From positions 992,001-1,056,000 of the forward strand of contig CAWFNX010000001.1 in assembly GCA_963817335.1 (NCBI GenBank): a stretch of DNA of 64,000 nt, in the 5' to 3' direction. Position 1 is the first letter of the stretch; every line of letters begins with the position of its first letter. The notes beneath the pieces were generated by a model. That model did no database searches. It was not told the DNA's origin and worked only from the letters and a program-made list of their open reading frames with translations. Shown piece after piece: positions 23,733-32,635 of this stretch. The translations under genes and the position numbers were made by a program. Source of the stretch: AV40 sp963817335 (lineage in GTDB: Bacteria; Verrucomicrobiota; Verrucomicrobiia; Chthoniobacterales; UBA10450).

Positions 23733-23844
23733 AGGCGGTTACGCTCCCGCTAGTTCATCCAAAATGTGCCCGCTTGTGGATTGCCGCAAAGCGGCATGAT
23801 TCACCAAACCGCTGTGGCGATTGAGGTCAATCGCCGCTACCTAC
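23728..23844. repeat. 115-base composite REP block in a convergent gap
   Basis: Starts GGTAGAGGCGGTTACGCTCC, passes through a hairpin ATTGCCGCAAAGCGGCAT, and ends CGCCGCTACCTACC. It is the inverted relative of the block at 17889-18003. Its two ends provide the stop codons of the genes on each side: TAG of the upstream DUF883-like gene (23730-23732) and TAG of dodecin (23841-23843, minus strand). Confidence 0.75.
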
Positions 23845-24050
23845 CCTTCCAACGTGAACCCGACTTTGAGGGTTACCTGCCAGTGCGCGACTTCGCCTTC
23901 TTCAAGGTAACCACGCGTCTCGGTGATTTCGAACCAACGCATGTTTCGCACCGTTTTCTTCGCGCGAGTTAGCGCATTTTTCACCGCGCCTTCGATTCCA
24001 TCCGGCGACGAACCGACCAGCTCAATCTTTTTGTAAACGTGATCTGCCAT
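23841..24050 (-). CDS. Dodecin
   Basis: 69 residues (MADHVYKKIELVGSSPDGIE...), with the dodecin signatures VYKxIEIxGxS, AxKNAL, and a conserved RxFEITETRG and WQVTLKVGF region. Dodecins form dodecamers that store flavin or coenzyme A-like ligands. Flavin use is the usual assumption, but the flavin pocket residue Trp39 in WFEITETRG is present here. The gene lies alone; its stop codon comes from a REP element. Confidence 0.92.
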   Translation of the reverse strand: MADHVYKKIELVGSSPDGIEGAVKNALTRAKKTVRNMRWFEITETRGYLEEGEVAHWQVTLKVGFTLEG

Positions 24051-24090
24051 GCTTGAACGTTAACGGCGATCTCAGGCTCCAACAAGAAGA

Positions 24091-25566
24091 TCACCGCTGC
24101 GGCGACGGCTTGGTATTAAGGACGCCAATCAAATGCAGATAGGAAAGTTCGACGTTCCGAAGAAAATGCTCGGGATCGTCCAGAAATGAATCATTGGAGC
24201 GGGCAAGAAGCTTTTCGCGTCGCGGTGGATCGTTCTTAAATTGCGCCACCAAGGCCTGCGAATGCGCGAATTGACTGTCGAACCACCCGGTGGAGTGAAT
24301 CATGGCATCGCGCTGTCTTGGGTAATTGCTCAGGTTGAGCGCAATCAGCATGATCAGGAGCCCGTAGAGAACGGGTTTGAATCTCGCGAGTCGCTCGGAA
24401 TCCATAAGACCGAGCCATGCGGTGATTCCAAAGAGGAAAATGACGTGAAAGGTCAGCGTGTAATACCAAAACTCGTGGTCGCGGACGTTATAAACCGCCG
24501 GGTGACGCACGATCATTGTCGCCAGTAAACCAATCAGCGCGAGAACCACCACCAGCGAGACCCAAAGCACCGTCAAATTGGCAAAGTTAGTGATGCCTCT
24601 TCGCTTCCAAAAAAATATGACACTGGCCGCGACAACAACGAGCGCGAGAACGGGGAATGGAATATTTCCGAAGAAAAACGCGATTTGATCCTGGAAAATA
24701 TGAAACGCCTTTCCGGGCAAGGTCGGATCGAACAACTTCGACCAGGGAAGATTTTGGTAGGAAAAATCCGGCCAGTAGCCGTTGAGGCTGTGAACCAGCC
24801 AGGGCGTCAGAATTCGGTTATAAAAGACGGTTGCGATAATGGCGGCGGCGTTTGCGCCCATGACGCGAGCGTGGGCAGATTCGATCGACTCTTCTCGTCG
24901 TTTTGCAAATAACCAGAGGATCAGCACCACGGCTGTTGCACTGATGAGGTAAAAGAATCCCTGTCGGTCGGTGAGAGCCATCACCAGGCCGAACAGGAAT
25001 AGCGTGGCCGTCTTTGAAAGGGTGACCCGCGCTTTGCTGAGCTTCAGAAGCGCGAACAGGTAAAATAAGAACGCGACCATCGCGACGCATAGAATAATCT
25101 TCGACGACCGATAAAGGATGGGGGTGGAGGCCTGCACGACGATACAGCTCAGGAACAAAGCCAGAAGCAGGCACGTTGTGACGAGATTGAGGCCAAATAC
25201 TTTTCGCGCGCCCCAAAAGTAAATTGCGCTCATCGCGATTAGTCCCAGAATGCCGCTCAACGGAACAAGAACGAAAACATGTCGATCAAGAAGGAACGCG
25301 AATAAACGCGCATCGATGAGATCGAAGACGTAACTGAGCTCGCGCGCCTGGTAGGCGCCCCAGTCGTTGATTTGAGGGTCGAAAATTTGGGCGAAAAACG
25401 GACGGCGCTGAAGATAATTGAGAACGAACTCCATCGCCTCGCTGTCGATGATTCCGCGTCCCCAAAAGGTTGCGGCATGAACGATCAACGCCACCGGAAG
25501 AACGCAGGCAATTGCCGTCAATCCGAATCGCACGGACGGTGGGAGGCGGTCAATCAAGGCAGGCAC
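24091..25566 (-). CDS. Polytopic membrane protein of unknown function
   Basis: About 491 residues with some eleven hydrophobic segments, starting near FGLTAIACVLPVALIVHAAT. A soluble loop carries WGRGIIDSEAMEFVLNYLQRRPFFAQIF, and the C-terminus is soluble (about 430-491). No family was recognised; the layout resembles glycosyltransferase or polymerase-like membrane proteins but no motif supports this. No ATG is usable; GTG at 25566 or TTG at 25557 avoid the overlap with the divergent acs gene, while TTG at 25686 would overlap it. The start is uncertain. Confidence 0.6.
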   Translation of the reverse strand: MPALIDRLPPSVRFGLTAIACVLPVALIVHAATFWGRGIIDSEAMEFVLNYLQRRPFFAQIFDPQINDWGAYQARELSYVFDLIDARLFAFLLDRHVFVLVPLSGILGLIAMSAIYFWGARKVFGLNLVTTCLLLALFLSCIVVQASTPILYRSSKIILCVAMVAFLFYLFALLKLSKARVTLSKTATLFLFGLVMALTDRQGFFYLISATAVVLILWLFAKRREESIESAHARVMGANAAAIIATVFYNRILTPWLVHSLNGYWPDFSYQNLPWSKLFDPTLPGKAFHIFQDQIAFFFGNIPFPVLALVVVAASVIFFWKRRGITNFANLTVLWVSLVVVLALIGLLATMIVRHPAVYNVRDHEFWYYTLTFHVIFLFGITAWLGLMDSERLARFKPVLYGLLIMLIALNLSNYPRQRDAMIHSTGWFDSQFAHSQALVAQFKNDPPRREKLLARSNDSFLDDPEHFLRNVELSYLHLIGVLNTKPSPQR

Positions 25567-25649
25567 GGCACAGATGCTGCCCGATGGCAAAAACTGTTGC
25601 AACTTTCCGTTGAGCGGGCGCACGACGGTTGGTAGCGTCAACTCCTCGA

Positions 25650-27632
25650 ATGAAGGTCGACAATACTGCCAGTCCGGCTCGGACAAATATCGAATCGCAT
25701 CTCAAGGAGAAGCGGCTGTTCAAGCCGTCCCGGGAATTTGCCCAGCAGGCGCGAATCAAAAATTTCGCGCAATACCAGCGAATGTATCGCGAGTCGATCA
25801 AACGTCCCGATCGGTTCTGGACCCGGGAGGCGAACGAATTGGTTTGGCGAAAACGCTGGCGCAAAGTGGTCGCGTGGAAGCCGCCCTTCGCGAAATGGTT
25901 TATCGGCGGACAACTCAATCTTTCCGAGAACTGTCTCGATCGCCATCTAACTACCCACCGCCGGAACAAGGCGGCGATTTTGTGGGAAGGCGAGCCGGGC
26001 GAACGCCGCACGTTGACTTATCAGCAATTGCACCGCGAAGTCTGCCGGTTCGCCAACGTGCTCAAGCGCAACAAAGTTGGCAAAGGCGATCGCGTGATTA
26101 TTTACATGCCGACAATCCCGGAAGTCGCGGTTGCCATGCTGGCCTGCGCGCGGATCGGCGCGGTCCACTCGGTGGTCTTCGGCGGTTTCAGCGCGGACAG
26201 CATTCGCGATCGAATCGCGGATAGCGGCGCAATCGCGTTGATCACGGCGGACGGAAGCTTTCGTCGCGGCGGAATTGTCCCGTTGAAGAAAAACGTCGAT
26301 GACGCGCTGCGCAGTCCGGCCGGCGCGGGATCAATCCGGCGCGTCATCGTTTTTCAGCGCGCGCACAATGAGATCCACATGGAAGAAGGTCGCGACGTCT
26401 GGTGGCATCGTGAATTGGAATATGTCGGCGACGATTGTCCGCCCACGCCGGTCGACAGCGAACATCCGCTTTATATTCTTTACACCAGCGGCTCGACTGG
26501 GAAACCGAAGGGAATCCTCCACACCACCGGCGGTTACTTGGTGGGAATTTATTCGACGACGAAATACGTCTTCGATCTTCGCGACGAAGACATTTACTGG
26601 TGCACGGCGGATGTCGGATGGGTGACCGGCCACAGTTACGTTGTTTATGGTCCGCTCGCGAACGGCGCGACCACGTTTATGTATGAAGGCGCGCCGAATT
26701 GGCCCGAGCCCGATCGCTTTTGGCGAATCATCGACCAAAACAAAATCAACATTCTCTACACCGCGCCAACCGCGATCCGCGCGTTCATCCGTTGGGGCGA
26801 TCAATGGGTGAAGAAACATGATCTCTCTTCGCTTCGCCTTCTGGGCACGGTCGGCGAACCGATTAACCCCGAAGCCTGGATGTGGTATCACAAAACGATT
26901 GGCGGCGGGCGTTGCCCGGTGGTGGACACCTGGTGGCAAACCGAGACCGGCGCGATCATGATCACGCCGTTGCCGGGCGCGATTCCAACCAAACCCGGCA
27001 GCGCAACCCTTCCGTTTTTTGGTGTGGACGCAGCAGTTGTCGATGCGAGCGGAAAAGAAGTTGGCCCAAACGTCGGCGGGAAATTAATAATTCGCCGGCC
27101 GTGGCCGTCAATGTTGCGCACGATCTACGGCGACAAGGAACGTTATAAGAAACAGTATTGGACCGAATACCCGGGCAATTATTTGACCGGTGACGGCGCC
27201 CGTCGCGATCAAGAGGGTTATTTTTGGATTGTTGGTCGCATCGACGATGTGCTGAACGTTGCCGGTCACCGGCTCGGCACGTCTGAAATCGAGAGCGCGT
27301 TGGTGAGTCACGCGCGAGTCGCCGAGGCTGCGGTAGTAGGGCGCCCAGATGAATTGAAAGGGCAGGGCGTTGTTGCGTTCGTGACTTTGAAAGCGGGCGT
27401 CGAAGCTTCGAATGATCTGAAGGGCGAATTGCGCGAGCACGTCGGTATTCACATCGGCGCCATCGCCAAACCCGACGAAGTGCGTTTTGCGGAAGCCCTG
27501 CCGAAAACACGCAGCGGAAAAATCATGCGACGGCTGCTGAAAGAAATCGCGAGCGGGGTCAAGGTTACCGGCGACACGACGACATTGGAAGACTTTAGCG
27601 TGTTGGCCAAGCTGGCCGGGGCCGAAGAATAA
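25650..27632 (+). CDS. acs: Acetyl-CoA synthetase
   Basis: AMP-forming enzyme that activates acetate with ATP and CoA. 660 residues. Core motifs: ILYTSGSTGKPKGILHT (adenylate-forming signature), VVDTWWQTETGAIMITPLPG, and PKTRSGKIMRR with the acetylatable lysine near position 624. The motif GDGARRDQEGYFWIVGRIDD is the hinge region. ATG at 25650 is chosen; TTG at 25629 is possible. The next gene follows after 3 bases. An enzyme specific for propionate cannot be excluded from sequence alone. Confidence 0.94.
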   Translation: MKVDNTASPARTNIESHLKEKRLFKPSREFAQQARIKNFAQYQRMYRESIKRPDRFWTREANELVWRKRWRKVVAWKPPFAKWFIGGQLNLSENCLDRHLTTHRRNKAAILWEGEPGERRTLTYQQLHREVCRFANVLKRNKVGKGDRVIIYMPTIPEVAVAMLACARIGAVHSVVFGGFSADSIRDRIADSGAIALITADGSFRRGGIVPLKKNVDDALRSPAGAGSIRRVIVFQRAHNEIHMEEGRDVWWHRELEYVGDDCPPTPVDSEHPLYILYTSGSTGKPKGILHTTGGYLVGIYSTTKYVFDLRDEDIYWCTADVGWVTGHSYVVYGPLANGATTFMYEGAPNWPEPDRFWRIIDQNKINILYTAPTAIRAFIRWGDQWVKKHDLSSLRLLGTVGEPINPEAWMWYHKTIGGGRCPVVDTWWQTETGAIMITPLPGAIPTKPGSATLPFFGVDAAVVDASGKEVGPNVGGKLIIRRPWPSMLRTIYGDKERYKKQYWTEYPGNYLTGDGARRDQEGYFWIVGRIDDVLNVAGHRLGTSEIESALVSHARVAEAAVVGRPDELKGQGVVAFVTLKAGVEASNDLKGELREHVGIHIGAIAKPDEVRFAEALPKTRSGKIMRRLLKEIASGVKVTGDTTTLEDFSVLAKLAGAEE

Positions 27633-27635
27633 ATC

Positions 27636-29510
27636 GTGAACTTCATTCTCACAGGTCTGCGCGAGCTCGGCTTGAAGGTCCGCCGACAACGGACCCGGAT
27701 GATCCTTCGCCACGAGAAGCGATTGTTACAGCGAAGCGAAATCGCGCTCGGCCGGGAAGGCACATCCCAGGCCGCCCATTTCCCAGAGCTGCGCAACGAA
27801 ATCGTTGCTCTGAAAAAGTTGGAACAGGAGCAAAAGGAAGTCGCCCTTCGAATCGCCCAAATCGAAGAAGGAATCAAAAACATCGAAGGGCAACGCGCCG
27901 CCAACGCCAAAGACCAGGGCGAAGCAATGTCGAAATTGGAGGCGGAGAAAAAACCGATCCTTCAACGTCGCGACGACGCCAAGAATGCTTCTGAGCTGTG
28001 CGAACGCGAAGTAAACGCGGTCGAGCGGCGCATCCAGGAAAACGACGCCGCCGACCGGGATCTCCTGAAAAAGTTGTCGGAACTGCAGGCGGCCGACCCA
28101 CCGCCGTCCGATTTGGAAGCGCAAGTTGCCAATATTGCCGCCCGACGGACGCGTTTACCCGACGAGCGCGCCGAGCTTGTCCGGGCGCGACTTGGGAGCG
28201 CAGACGCCTCGCGACTCGCTAAAGAGAAACTCGCTTCCGCCGAAGAAGAACTAGGCGCGATCGAAAAAAATATCACCAAGGTCCGCGGTGATTACGAGGC
28301 GCGGGACAAAGGATTTGCGGACAACGTCAAGGCGCAGCAGGAAGCTGTTCGCGAAGCGAAGCAACATCATCAGGTTGTCGAAGAGCGAAAAAATCCAGCC
28401 TACCTGAACATCGGGCGGCACCTCGCCGCGCAAGGAATCGCTCCGCCAAATGCGCCGCATCTGCTGGAGCAGGTTCGAAAACATCACGTCGCGGTCGATC
28501 AATACCAGAAACACACCGCCGAGCTCGCTCTTCTGTCGAGTCAGATCGACAAACAGGAGCTGCGCCAGTTTTACTTCAGCGTTGTATCGATAATCGCGCT
28601 CCTGGCGATTATTTTGCCGCTGGTAGCGAAATCTCCGCGCAAACGAGAATGGTTGCCGCAACAGACCGAAAGCATTTTATCGATCAATGTCGACCAGTTT
28701 GATCACGCCGATTCGCTCAAACGCTGGCAAAAAGAACAACCCGATGCTTATCAGGGGGTGTGGAATGGATTGATCGGGCCGGCTGGGCGCGCCCCGGTCT
28801 TGAACCTGACGCGCGACGCGGTCCGGATCACCCGGGCCACCACAATTTCGGACAACGAAAGCGTGCGCGAATTTATTTTAATCGAAAGCCGCGGCGATCT
28901 TTCGAAGGTGATCCGAGCGCTGCAAACCGATAAGGAATTTCAAAAACGGACCATCAGCGGATTGCCGGTGTGGGAAAAACCGGACCTGGCGCTGGCCCGA
29001 GTTGGACCCGAAACGCTCGCCATCGGTACCTCCAGTGAAGTTGATCAGCTGGTCCGGGTTCGCCTTGGAATCGACGTGGACCTCAAGATCACCGGCCAAC
29101 TCTTCGATCGATTCGAAGCGCTGGACCGGGAAAGCGCGCTTCGGCTGATCTCGCGAAGCCCGCCCGATTTGCCGCATACGTATCATCCAATTTTCGCGCC
29201 GGAGCTGCTCGAAACCACCCAGCTTCTCGGGCTTGCTCTGAATTTGCAGAACCCGGTCAAAGCCCGGCTGCTTCTGAAAATGAAATCCCCGGAGAGCGCT
29301 TCGGAATTCGCGCGCAATTTGCACAACGAACCGCAGAAATGGCTGCGACTGCAGGATTCAAATCTGATGTTGTTCACCCAAACCCCGGACGTTTCGCGAC
29401 AAGGCGCTAACCTGGAAGTTCGCTTCAACGTGCCCGATGAGGCTGTCCAACTTTTGTTGCAGCGCATCGCCAAGACCGATGTCGCCGGAACAGTTGCCGG
29501 CGGCAATTAA
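27636..29510 (+). CDS. Coiled-coil protein with one central membrane helix, unknown function
   Basis: 624 residues, starting at GTG 27636, 3 bases after acs. The first half (about 45-305) is a long charged helical coiled-coil with regular Glu/Lys/Leu spacing and little else. One hydrophobic helix (VVSIIALLAIILPLVAKS, about 313-332) then separates it from a second half with alternating strands and helices. No family motif was recognised. Because it is coupled to acs it may be expressed together, but no functional link is evident. Confidence 0.6.
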   Translation: MNFILTGLRELGLKVRRQRTRMILRHEKRLLQRSEIALGREGTSQAAHFPELRNEIVALKKLEQEQKEVALRIAQIEEGIKNIEGQRAANAKDQGEAMSKLEAEKKPILQRRDDAKNASELCEREVNAVERRIQENDAADRDLLKKLSELQAADPPPSDLEAQVANIAARRTRLPDERAELVRARLGSADASRLAKEKLASAEEELGAIEKNITKVRGDYEARDKGFADNVKAQQEAVREAKQHHQVVEERKNPAYLNIGRHLAAQGIAPPNAPHLLEQVRKHHVAVDQYQKHTAELALLSSQIDKQELRQFYFSVVSIIALLAIILPLVAKSPRKREWLPQQTESILSINVDQFDHADSLKRWQKEQPDAYQGVWNGLIGPAGRAPVLNLTRDAVRITRATTISDNESVREFILIESRGDLSKVIRALQTDKEFQKRTISGLPVWEKPDLALARVGPETLAIGTSSEVDQLVRVRLGIDVDLKITGQLFDRFEALDRESALRLISRSPPDLPHTYHPIFAPELLETTQLLGLALNLQNPVKARLLLKMKSPESASEFARNLHNEPQKWLRLQDSNLMLFTQTPDVSRQGANLEVRFNVPDEAVQLLLQRIAKTDVAGTVAGGN

Positions 29511-29529
29511 ACGGACGTTTCCGGGCAGA

Positions 29530-29559
29530 TTGCGCGGCCACCCGGTTTGCGGTTATAAT
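29530..29559 (+). promoter_or_regulatory. Possible sigma-70 promoter
   Basis: TTGCGC (29530-29535) and TATAAT (29554-29559) are separated by 18 bases. The start of transcription would fall only a few bases before the ATG at 29569. The -35 box is weak. It would drive the VanX-like gene. Confidence 0.4.
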
Positions 29560-29568
29560 CCCCGCCCA

Positions 29569-30228
29569 ATGTTTCGACGCGCGTTTCTTTTAATTGGTTT
29601 TACGGCCATGATCTCGATCGTGCGGAGCGGCTTGGCCGCAACTCCGGAGCTGGTCGATATCGCGACCGTTGATCCGACCATCGTTATCGATTTGCGCTAC
29701 GCCACCGAGCACAACGTGACTGGTCACGCGCTTTATCCGCGCGGCACCAAGGCGTTGATTTTGCCGAGCGTGGCCCAGCAGCTCGCCGGCGCGCAAAAAT
29801 TTCTTCATCAATTTCGCTATCGGCTGAAGATCTGGGACGCTTATCGGCCGAAAGAAGCGCAGGAACTACTTTGGAAATACGCTGCCAAGGACCAATACGT
29901 CGCCAATCCCGAGAAAGGTTTTGGTTCGATGCATTCCTACGGCGTCTCAGTCGACGCGACGTTGGTAGACGATTGGAGTCAGGACGCGGCGATGCCGACG
30001 AAATTTGATGAGTTCACACCGCAGGCGATGATGGGTTATGCGGGTCGCGATCCATCCGTGAAACAGCATTTGACCCTGCTGCAGATCGCGATGGCCCATA
30101 ACAACTTTTACGGACTGCGGGTCGAATGGTGGCATTTCACCACTGCGGACTGGAAAAAATACGTCCCATTCTGGGAAGACCCGGCAATGTCGCAAGCGGA
30201 TAAACCCGGCACGCCGCCCAAAAGCTAA
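29569..30228 (+). CDS. Exported D-Ala-D-Ala dipeptidase (VanX/DdpX-like)
   Basis: 219 residues. An N-terminal signal peptide (AFLLIGFTAMISIVRSGLAA) is followed by a M15D peptidase domain. The zinc and catalytic motifs are present: SMHSYGVSVDATLVD (His122, Asp129) and EWWHF (Glu186, His189), and AYRP gives Arg93. Enzymes of this group hydrolyse D-Ala-D-Ala, mainly for reuse in the periplasm. The ATG at 29569 begins the signal peptide, and a probable promoter lies just upstream. No vancomycin resistance genes are close, so a turnover role is more likely. Confidence 0.85.
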   Translation: MFRRAFLLIGFTAMISIVRSGLAATPELVDIATVDPTIVIDLRYATEHNVTGHALYPRGTKALILPSVAQQLAGAQKFLHQFRYRLKIWDAYRPKEAQELLWKYAAKDQYVANPEKGFGSMHSYGVSVDATLVDDWSQDAAMPTKFDEFTPQAMMGYAGRDPSVKQHLTLLQIAMAHNNFYGLRVEWWHFTTADWKKYVPFWEDPAMSQADKPGTPPKS

Positions 30229-30253
30229 CCGCGTCAGGGAATTCGCGAATTAA

Positions 30254-30760
30254 ATGATCGACGCCATTCTTCGCGACTTGCGTCAGCCGGAATACATCCA
30301 CGTCTTGATTAATCCTTTGCCCGTCTACGGCCTCGCCATGGGCGTGCTCGGATTAGTCGTCGCGTTTTTCTTGCGAAGCCGTCCCGCTCAAATCGCAACC
30401 TTGGTCATCGTGTTGATTACTGCGGCGTCGGCCTGGCCCGTTTACGAATTTGGGGAACAGGCTAAAGACCGCGTGCTGTCGATGGAAAATGAAGTTGGCG
30501 ATGCCTGGCTCGAAGAGCACCAGGATCGAGCGGAAGACTTGATCTGGATTTTCTACGCCCTCGCGGTCCTGAGTGCGATCGCGCTTTTCGCTCCCGCAAA
30601 ATGGCCGCGATCTGCGAAGCCATTGGTAATCGCTGTAATTTTGCTCGGCATCGCAACTTTGGGCGCGGGCGGTTACATCGCGTATGCCGGTGGCAAGGTT
30701 CGCCACCGCGAATTTCGCAACGTTCCGCCGCCGCCGCGAAAACCGGGAACAGAGCGCTAG
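30254..30760 (+). CDS. Small polytopic membrane protein
   Basis: 168 residues with four likely membrane helices (about 25-40, 47-62, 98-114, 124-145). The beginning, PEYIHVLINPLPVYGLAMGV, resembles the membrane DUF2231-like layout, without strong motifs. The C-terminal tail (FRNVPPPPRKPGTER) is Pro-rich. It follows the VanX-like gene by 25 bases and may be in its transcription unit. Function unknown. Confidence 0.6.
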   Translation: MIDAILRDLRQPEYIHVLINPLPVYGLAMGVLGLVVAFFLRSRPAQIATLVIVLITAASAWPVYEFGEQAKDRVLSMENEVGDAWLEEHQDRAEDLIWIFYALAVLSAIALFAPAKWPRSAKPLVIAVILLGIATLGAGGYIAYAGGKVRHREFRNVPPPPRKPGTER

Positions 30761-30784
30761 ATTCCTTGACCGTTAATCGTCCGT

Positions 30785-32236
30785 GTGAGCACTGACCTCG
30801 AGCGCGCCGAGCAGAAGGTTGAAAGCAGTAGCGAGTCGCTAAGGAAGCCGCTCGGGCTTTTCGACCTCGTTCTCACGCAAATTCTTTTTGTCGTCGGCTC
30901 CAGCTGGGTTGGCGCGGCCGCGAAGCTCGGACAAGCCCATCTCTTCTTTTGGTTGCTCGCTATCTTGCTCTTTTATATTCCGCAGGCCGCGATCGTTATT
31001 TACTTGAGCAATCGGATTCCGCTCGAAGGCGGTATTTACCAATGGGCCAAGCTCGGCTTTAACGAATTCGCCGGATTCATCACCGCTTGGAACTTGTGGC
31101 TGCTCTCCATCACCGTGATCGCACTGGGTGGAATGTTCGTGACCACAAACATCTCATACGCCCTTGGCGCCGCCTGGATGCCGAACAATAAATGGTGCGT
31201 TTCATTAATCAGTTCCGCCCTCGTGGTCGGTCTGGGCTGGACTTGTGTGCGCGGCCTCTCGTTAGGCAAATGGCTTCACAACGTCGGCGCCTTCGCGATG
31301 TTCGTGGTTTATGCGGCTTTGATTTGCCTGCCGCTGCTCGGCCTTGCCCGCGGTGAAATAAAAAATTATCAACCGTTGCCGTTCGCGTTGCCTACCATGT
31401 CGATCTTTTATTGCCTCAACATTTTTACCAAGCTCGGCATTGGCGCATTGAGCGGATTCGAGTACGTGGCCATTCTGGCCGGTGAAACCCGGTCCCCGGC
31501 GCGCGACATCGGCCGCTCCGTGCTGATCGCGTCGCCGGTCATCGCTTTGATGTTCATTCTCGGAACGAGCTCCGTGCTCGCGTTCGTCGGCGACAATCCG
31601 ATCGATCTCATCGGTCCGGTCCCGCAAACCCTGCGACTCGGGCTTCATTCATTCCCAGTCGCCGGCGCCATTGCTTCCATCGGAATTCTGCTGATGACCG
31701 TGCGCACGATCGCTTCGACGAGCGTTCACGTTACCGGCAGCTCGCGATTACCGATGGTGGCAGGCTGGGACAATTTGCTGCCCGCCTGGTTCTCGCGGTT
31801 GCATCCGCGATACAAAACGCCGATCAACTCGATCATTTTTGTCGGAACGCTCACTCTGGTGATTGCGATCGCGAGCCAGATCGGCGCCGGCATCCAGGAG
31901 GCATTTCAACTCATCGATAACGCGGCCAACGTCTTTTACGGCATCGTTTACTTCACGATGTTCGCCCTGCCACTATTCGGCGCCGTGGGAATTCGCAGTA
32001 AATCAGTCTGGCTGCGCATTGCTGCAATCTGTGGCGCGGCTGTCTGTCTCTGTGCGATTTTCTTCACCGTTTATCCGATCATCGATGTGCCGAGCCCGCT
32101 GATTTTCGGAGCAAAGGTCGCGGCGGTGACGATTATCGCGAACGCGATTGGCGTCGCGATCTACCTTATCGGCAACCGACGTCGCAGCCCGGGGGGGCTA
32201 AAACTTGAATGCAATATGCATTCAAGTTTCCAATGA
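30785..32236 (+). CDS. APC-family amino acid/polyamine permease
   Basis: 483 residues, about 12 hydrophobic segments, starting at GTG 30785. The N-terminal LGLFDLVLTQILFVVGSSWVG and the later EGGIYQWAKLGF and GFEYVAILAGETRSPARDIG segments match the APC superfamily. The substrate is unknown. The last 12 residues (LKLECNMHSSFQ) are read from the inverted repeat 32201-32229, so the natural C-terminus may be shorter; the gene may have been extended when the repeat was inserted. Confidence 0.85.
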   Translation: MSTDLERAEQKVESSSESLRKPLGLFDLVLTQILFVVGSSWVGAAAKLGQAHLFFWLLAILLFYIPQAAIVIYLSNRIPLEGGIYQWAKLGFNEFAGFITAWNLWLLSITVIALGGMFVTTNISYALGAAWMPNNKWCVSLISSALVVGLGWTCVRGLSLGKWLHNVGAFAMFVVYAALICLPLLGLARGEIKNYQPLPFALPTMSIFYCLNIFTKLGIGALSGFEYVAILAGETRSPARDIGRSVLIASPVIALMFILGTSSVLAFVGDNPIDLIGPVPQTLRLGLHSFPVAGAIASIGILLMTVRTIASTSVHVTGSSRLPMVAGWDNLLPAWFSRLHPRYKTPINSIIFVGTLTLVIAIASQIGAGIQEAFQLIDNAANVFYGIVYFTMFALPLFGAVGIRSKSVWLRIAAICGAAVCLCAIFFTVYPIIDVPSPLIFGAKVAAVTIIANAIGVAIYLIGNRRRSPGGLKLECNMHSSFQ

Positions 32237-32268
32237 GCAGTCTCAGTTTGAATGCATAAAGCATTCAA
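32201..32268. repeat. Paired inverted repeats with gaatgc arms
   Basis: AAACTTGAATGCA-ATA-TGCATTCAAGTTT (32201-32229) is a perfect 13-base-arm palindrome. A second copy (32248-32268) has 8-base arms, TTGAATGC-ATAAA-GCATTCAA. They lie between the convergent APC and cutA genes and may act as a bidirectional terminator, but no uridine-rich tail is evident. Confidence 0.6.
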
Positions 32269-32270
32269 GT

Positions 32271-32627
32271 TTAGCCAGAGCAATTTTCAGCGACCCAGCG
32301 CATATATTCGGGGAGACCGCTGGAGATCGGGATGAAAATGATTTCAGGAACGTCGTAGGGATGAAGTGAGCGAATCTTTTCCTGAAACCCTGCTTGCCGG
32401 TCTTCGCTGATTTTGAAAAAGACGAGCGTTTCAGTGCCGGTCTCGATCTTTTCTTTCCAGCGATAGATCGATTCGATCCCGGGCAAAATATTTGCGCAGG
32501 CCGCGAATTTGTCAGCAACCAACTGGTTTGAAATGCGGTGCGCCGTGTCAGGGTCGGGAAAAGTGCTGATCGCGAGCAGGATTTTTTCCGCCCCGCCTGC
32601 ATCGCTGTGCAAAAGCATTGCGGGCAT
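32271..32627 (-). CDS. cutA: Divalent-cation tolerance protein CutA
   Basis: 118 residues with the CutA1 pattern: AISTFPDPDTAHRISNQLV, CANILPGIESIYRWKEKIE, TLVFFKI and the YDVPEIIFIPISSG region. The family forms stable trimers and is linked to metal tolerance, but the molecular function is not settled. Homology begins near the ATG at 32625-32627. It follows mnmA by 8 bases, so both are probably co-transcribed. Confidence 0.9.
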   Translation of the reverse strand: MPAMLLHSDAGGAEKILLAISTFPDPDTAHRISNQLVADKFAACANILPGIESIYRWKEKIETGTETLVFFKISEDRQAGFQEKIRSLHPYDVPEIIFIPISSGLPEYMRWVAENCSG

Positions 32628-32635
32628 GGCATTCG

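Noticed and set aside
24091..25686. The 531-residue version of the membrane protein starting at 25686
   Set aside because: The extra N-terminal residues would overlap the start of acs on the opposite strand and show no membrane helix or family pattern.
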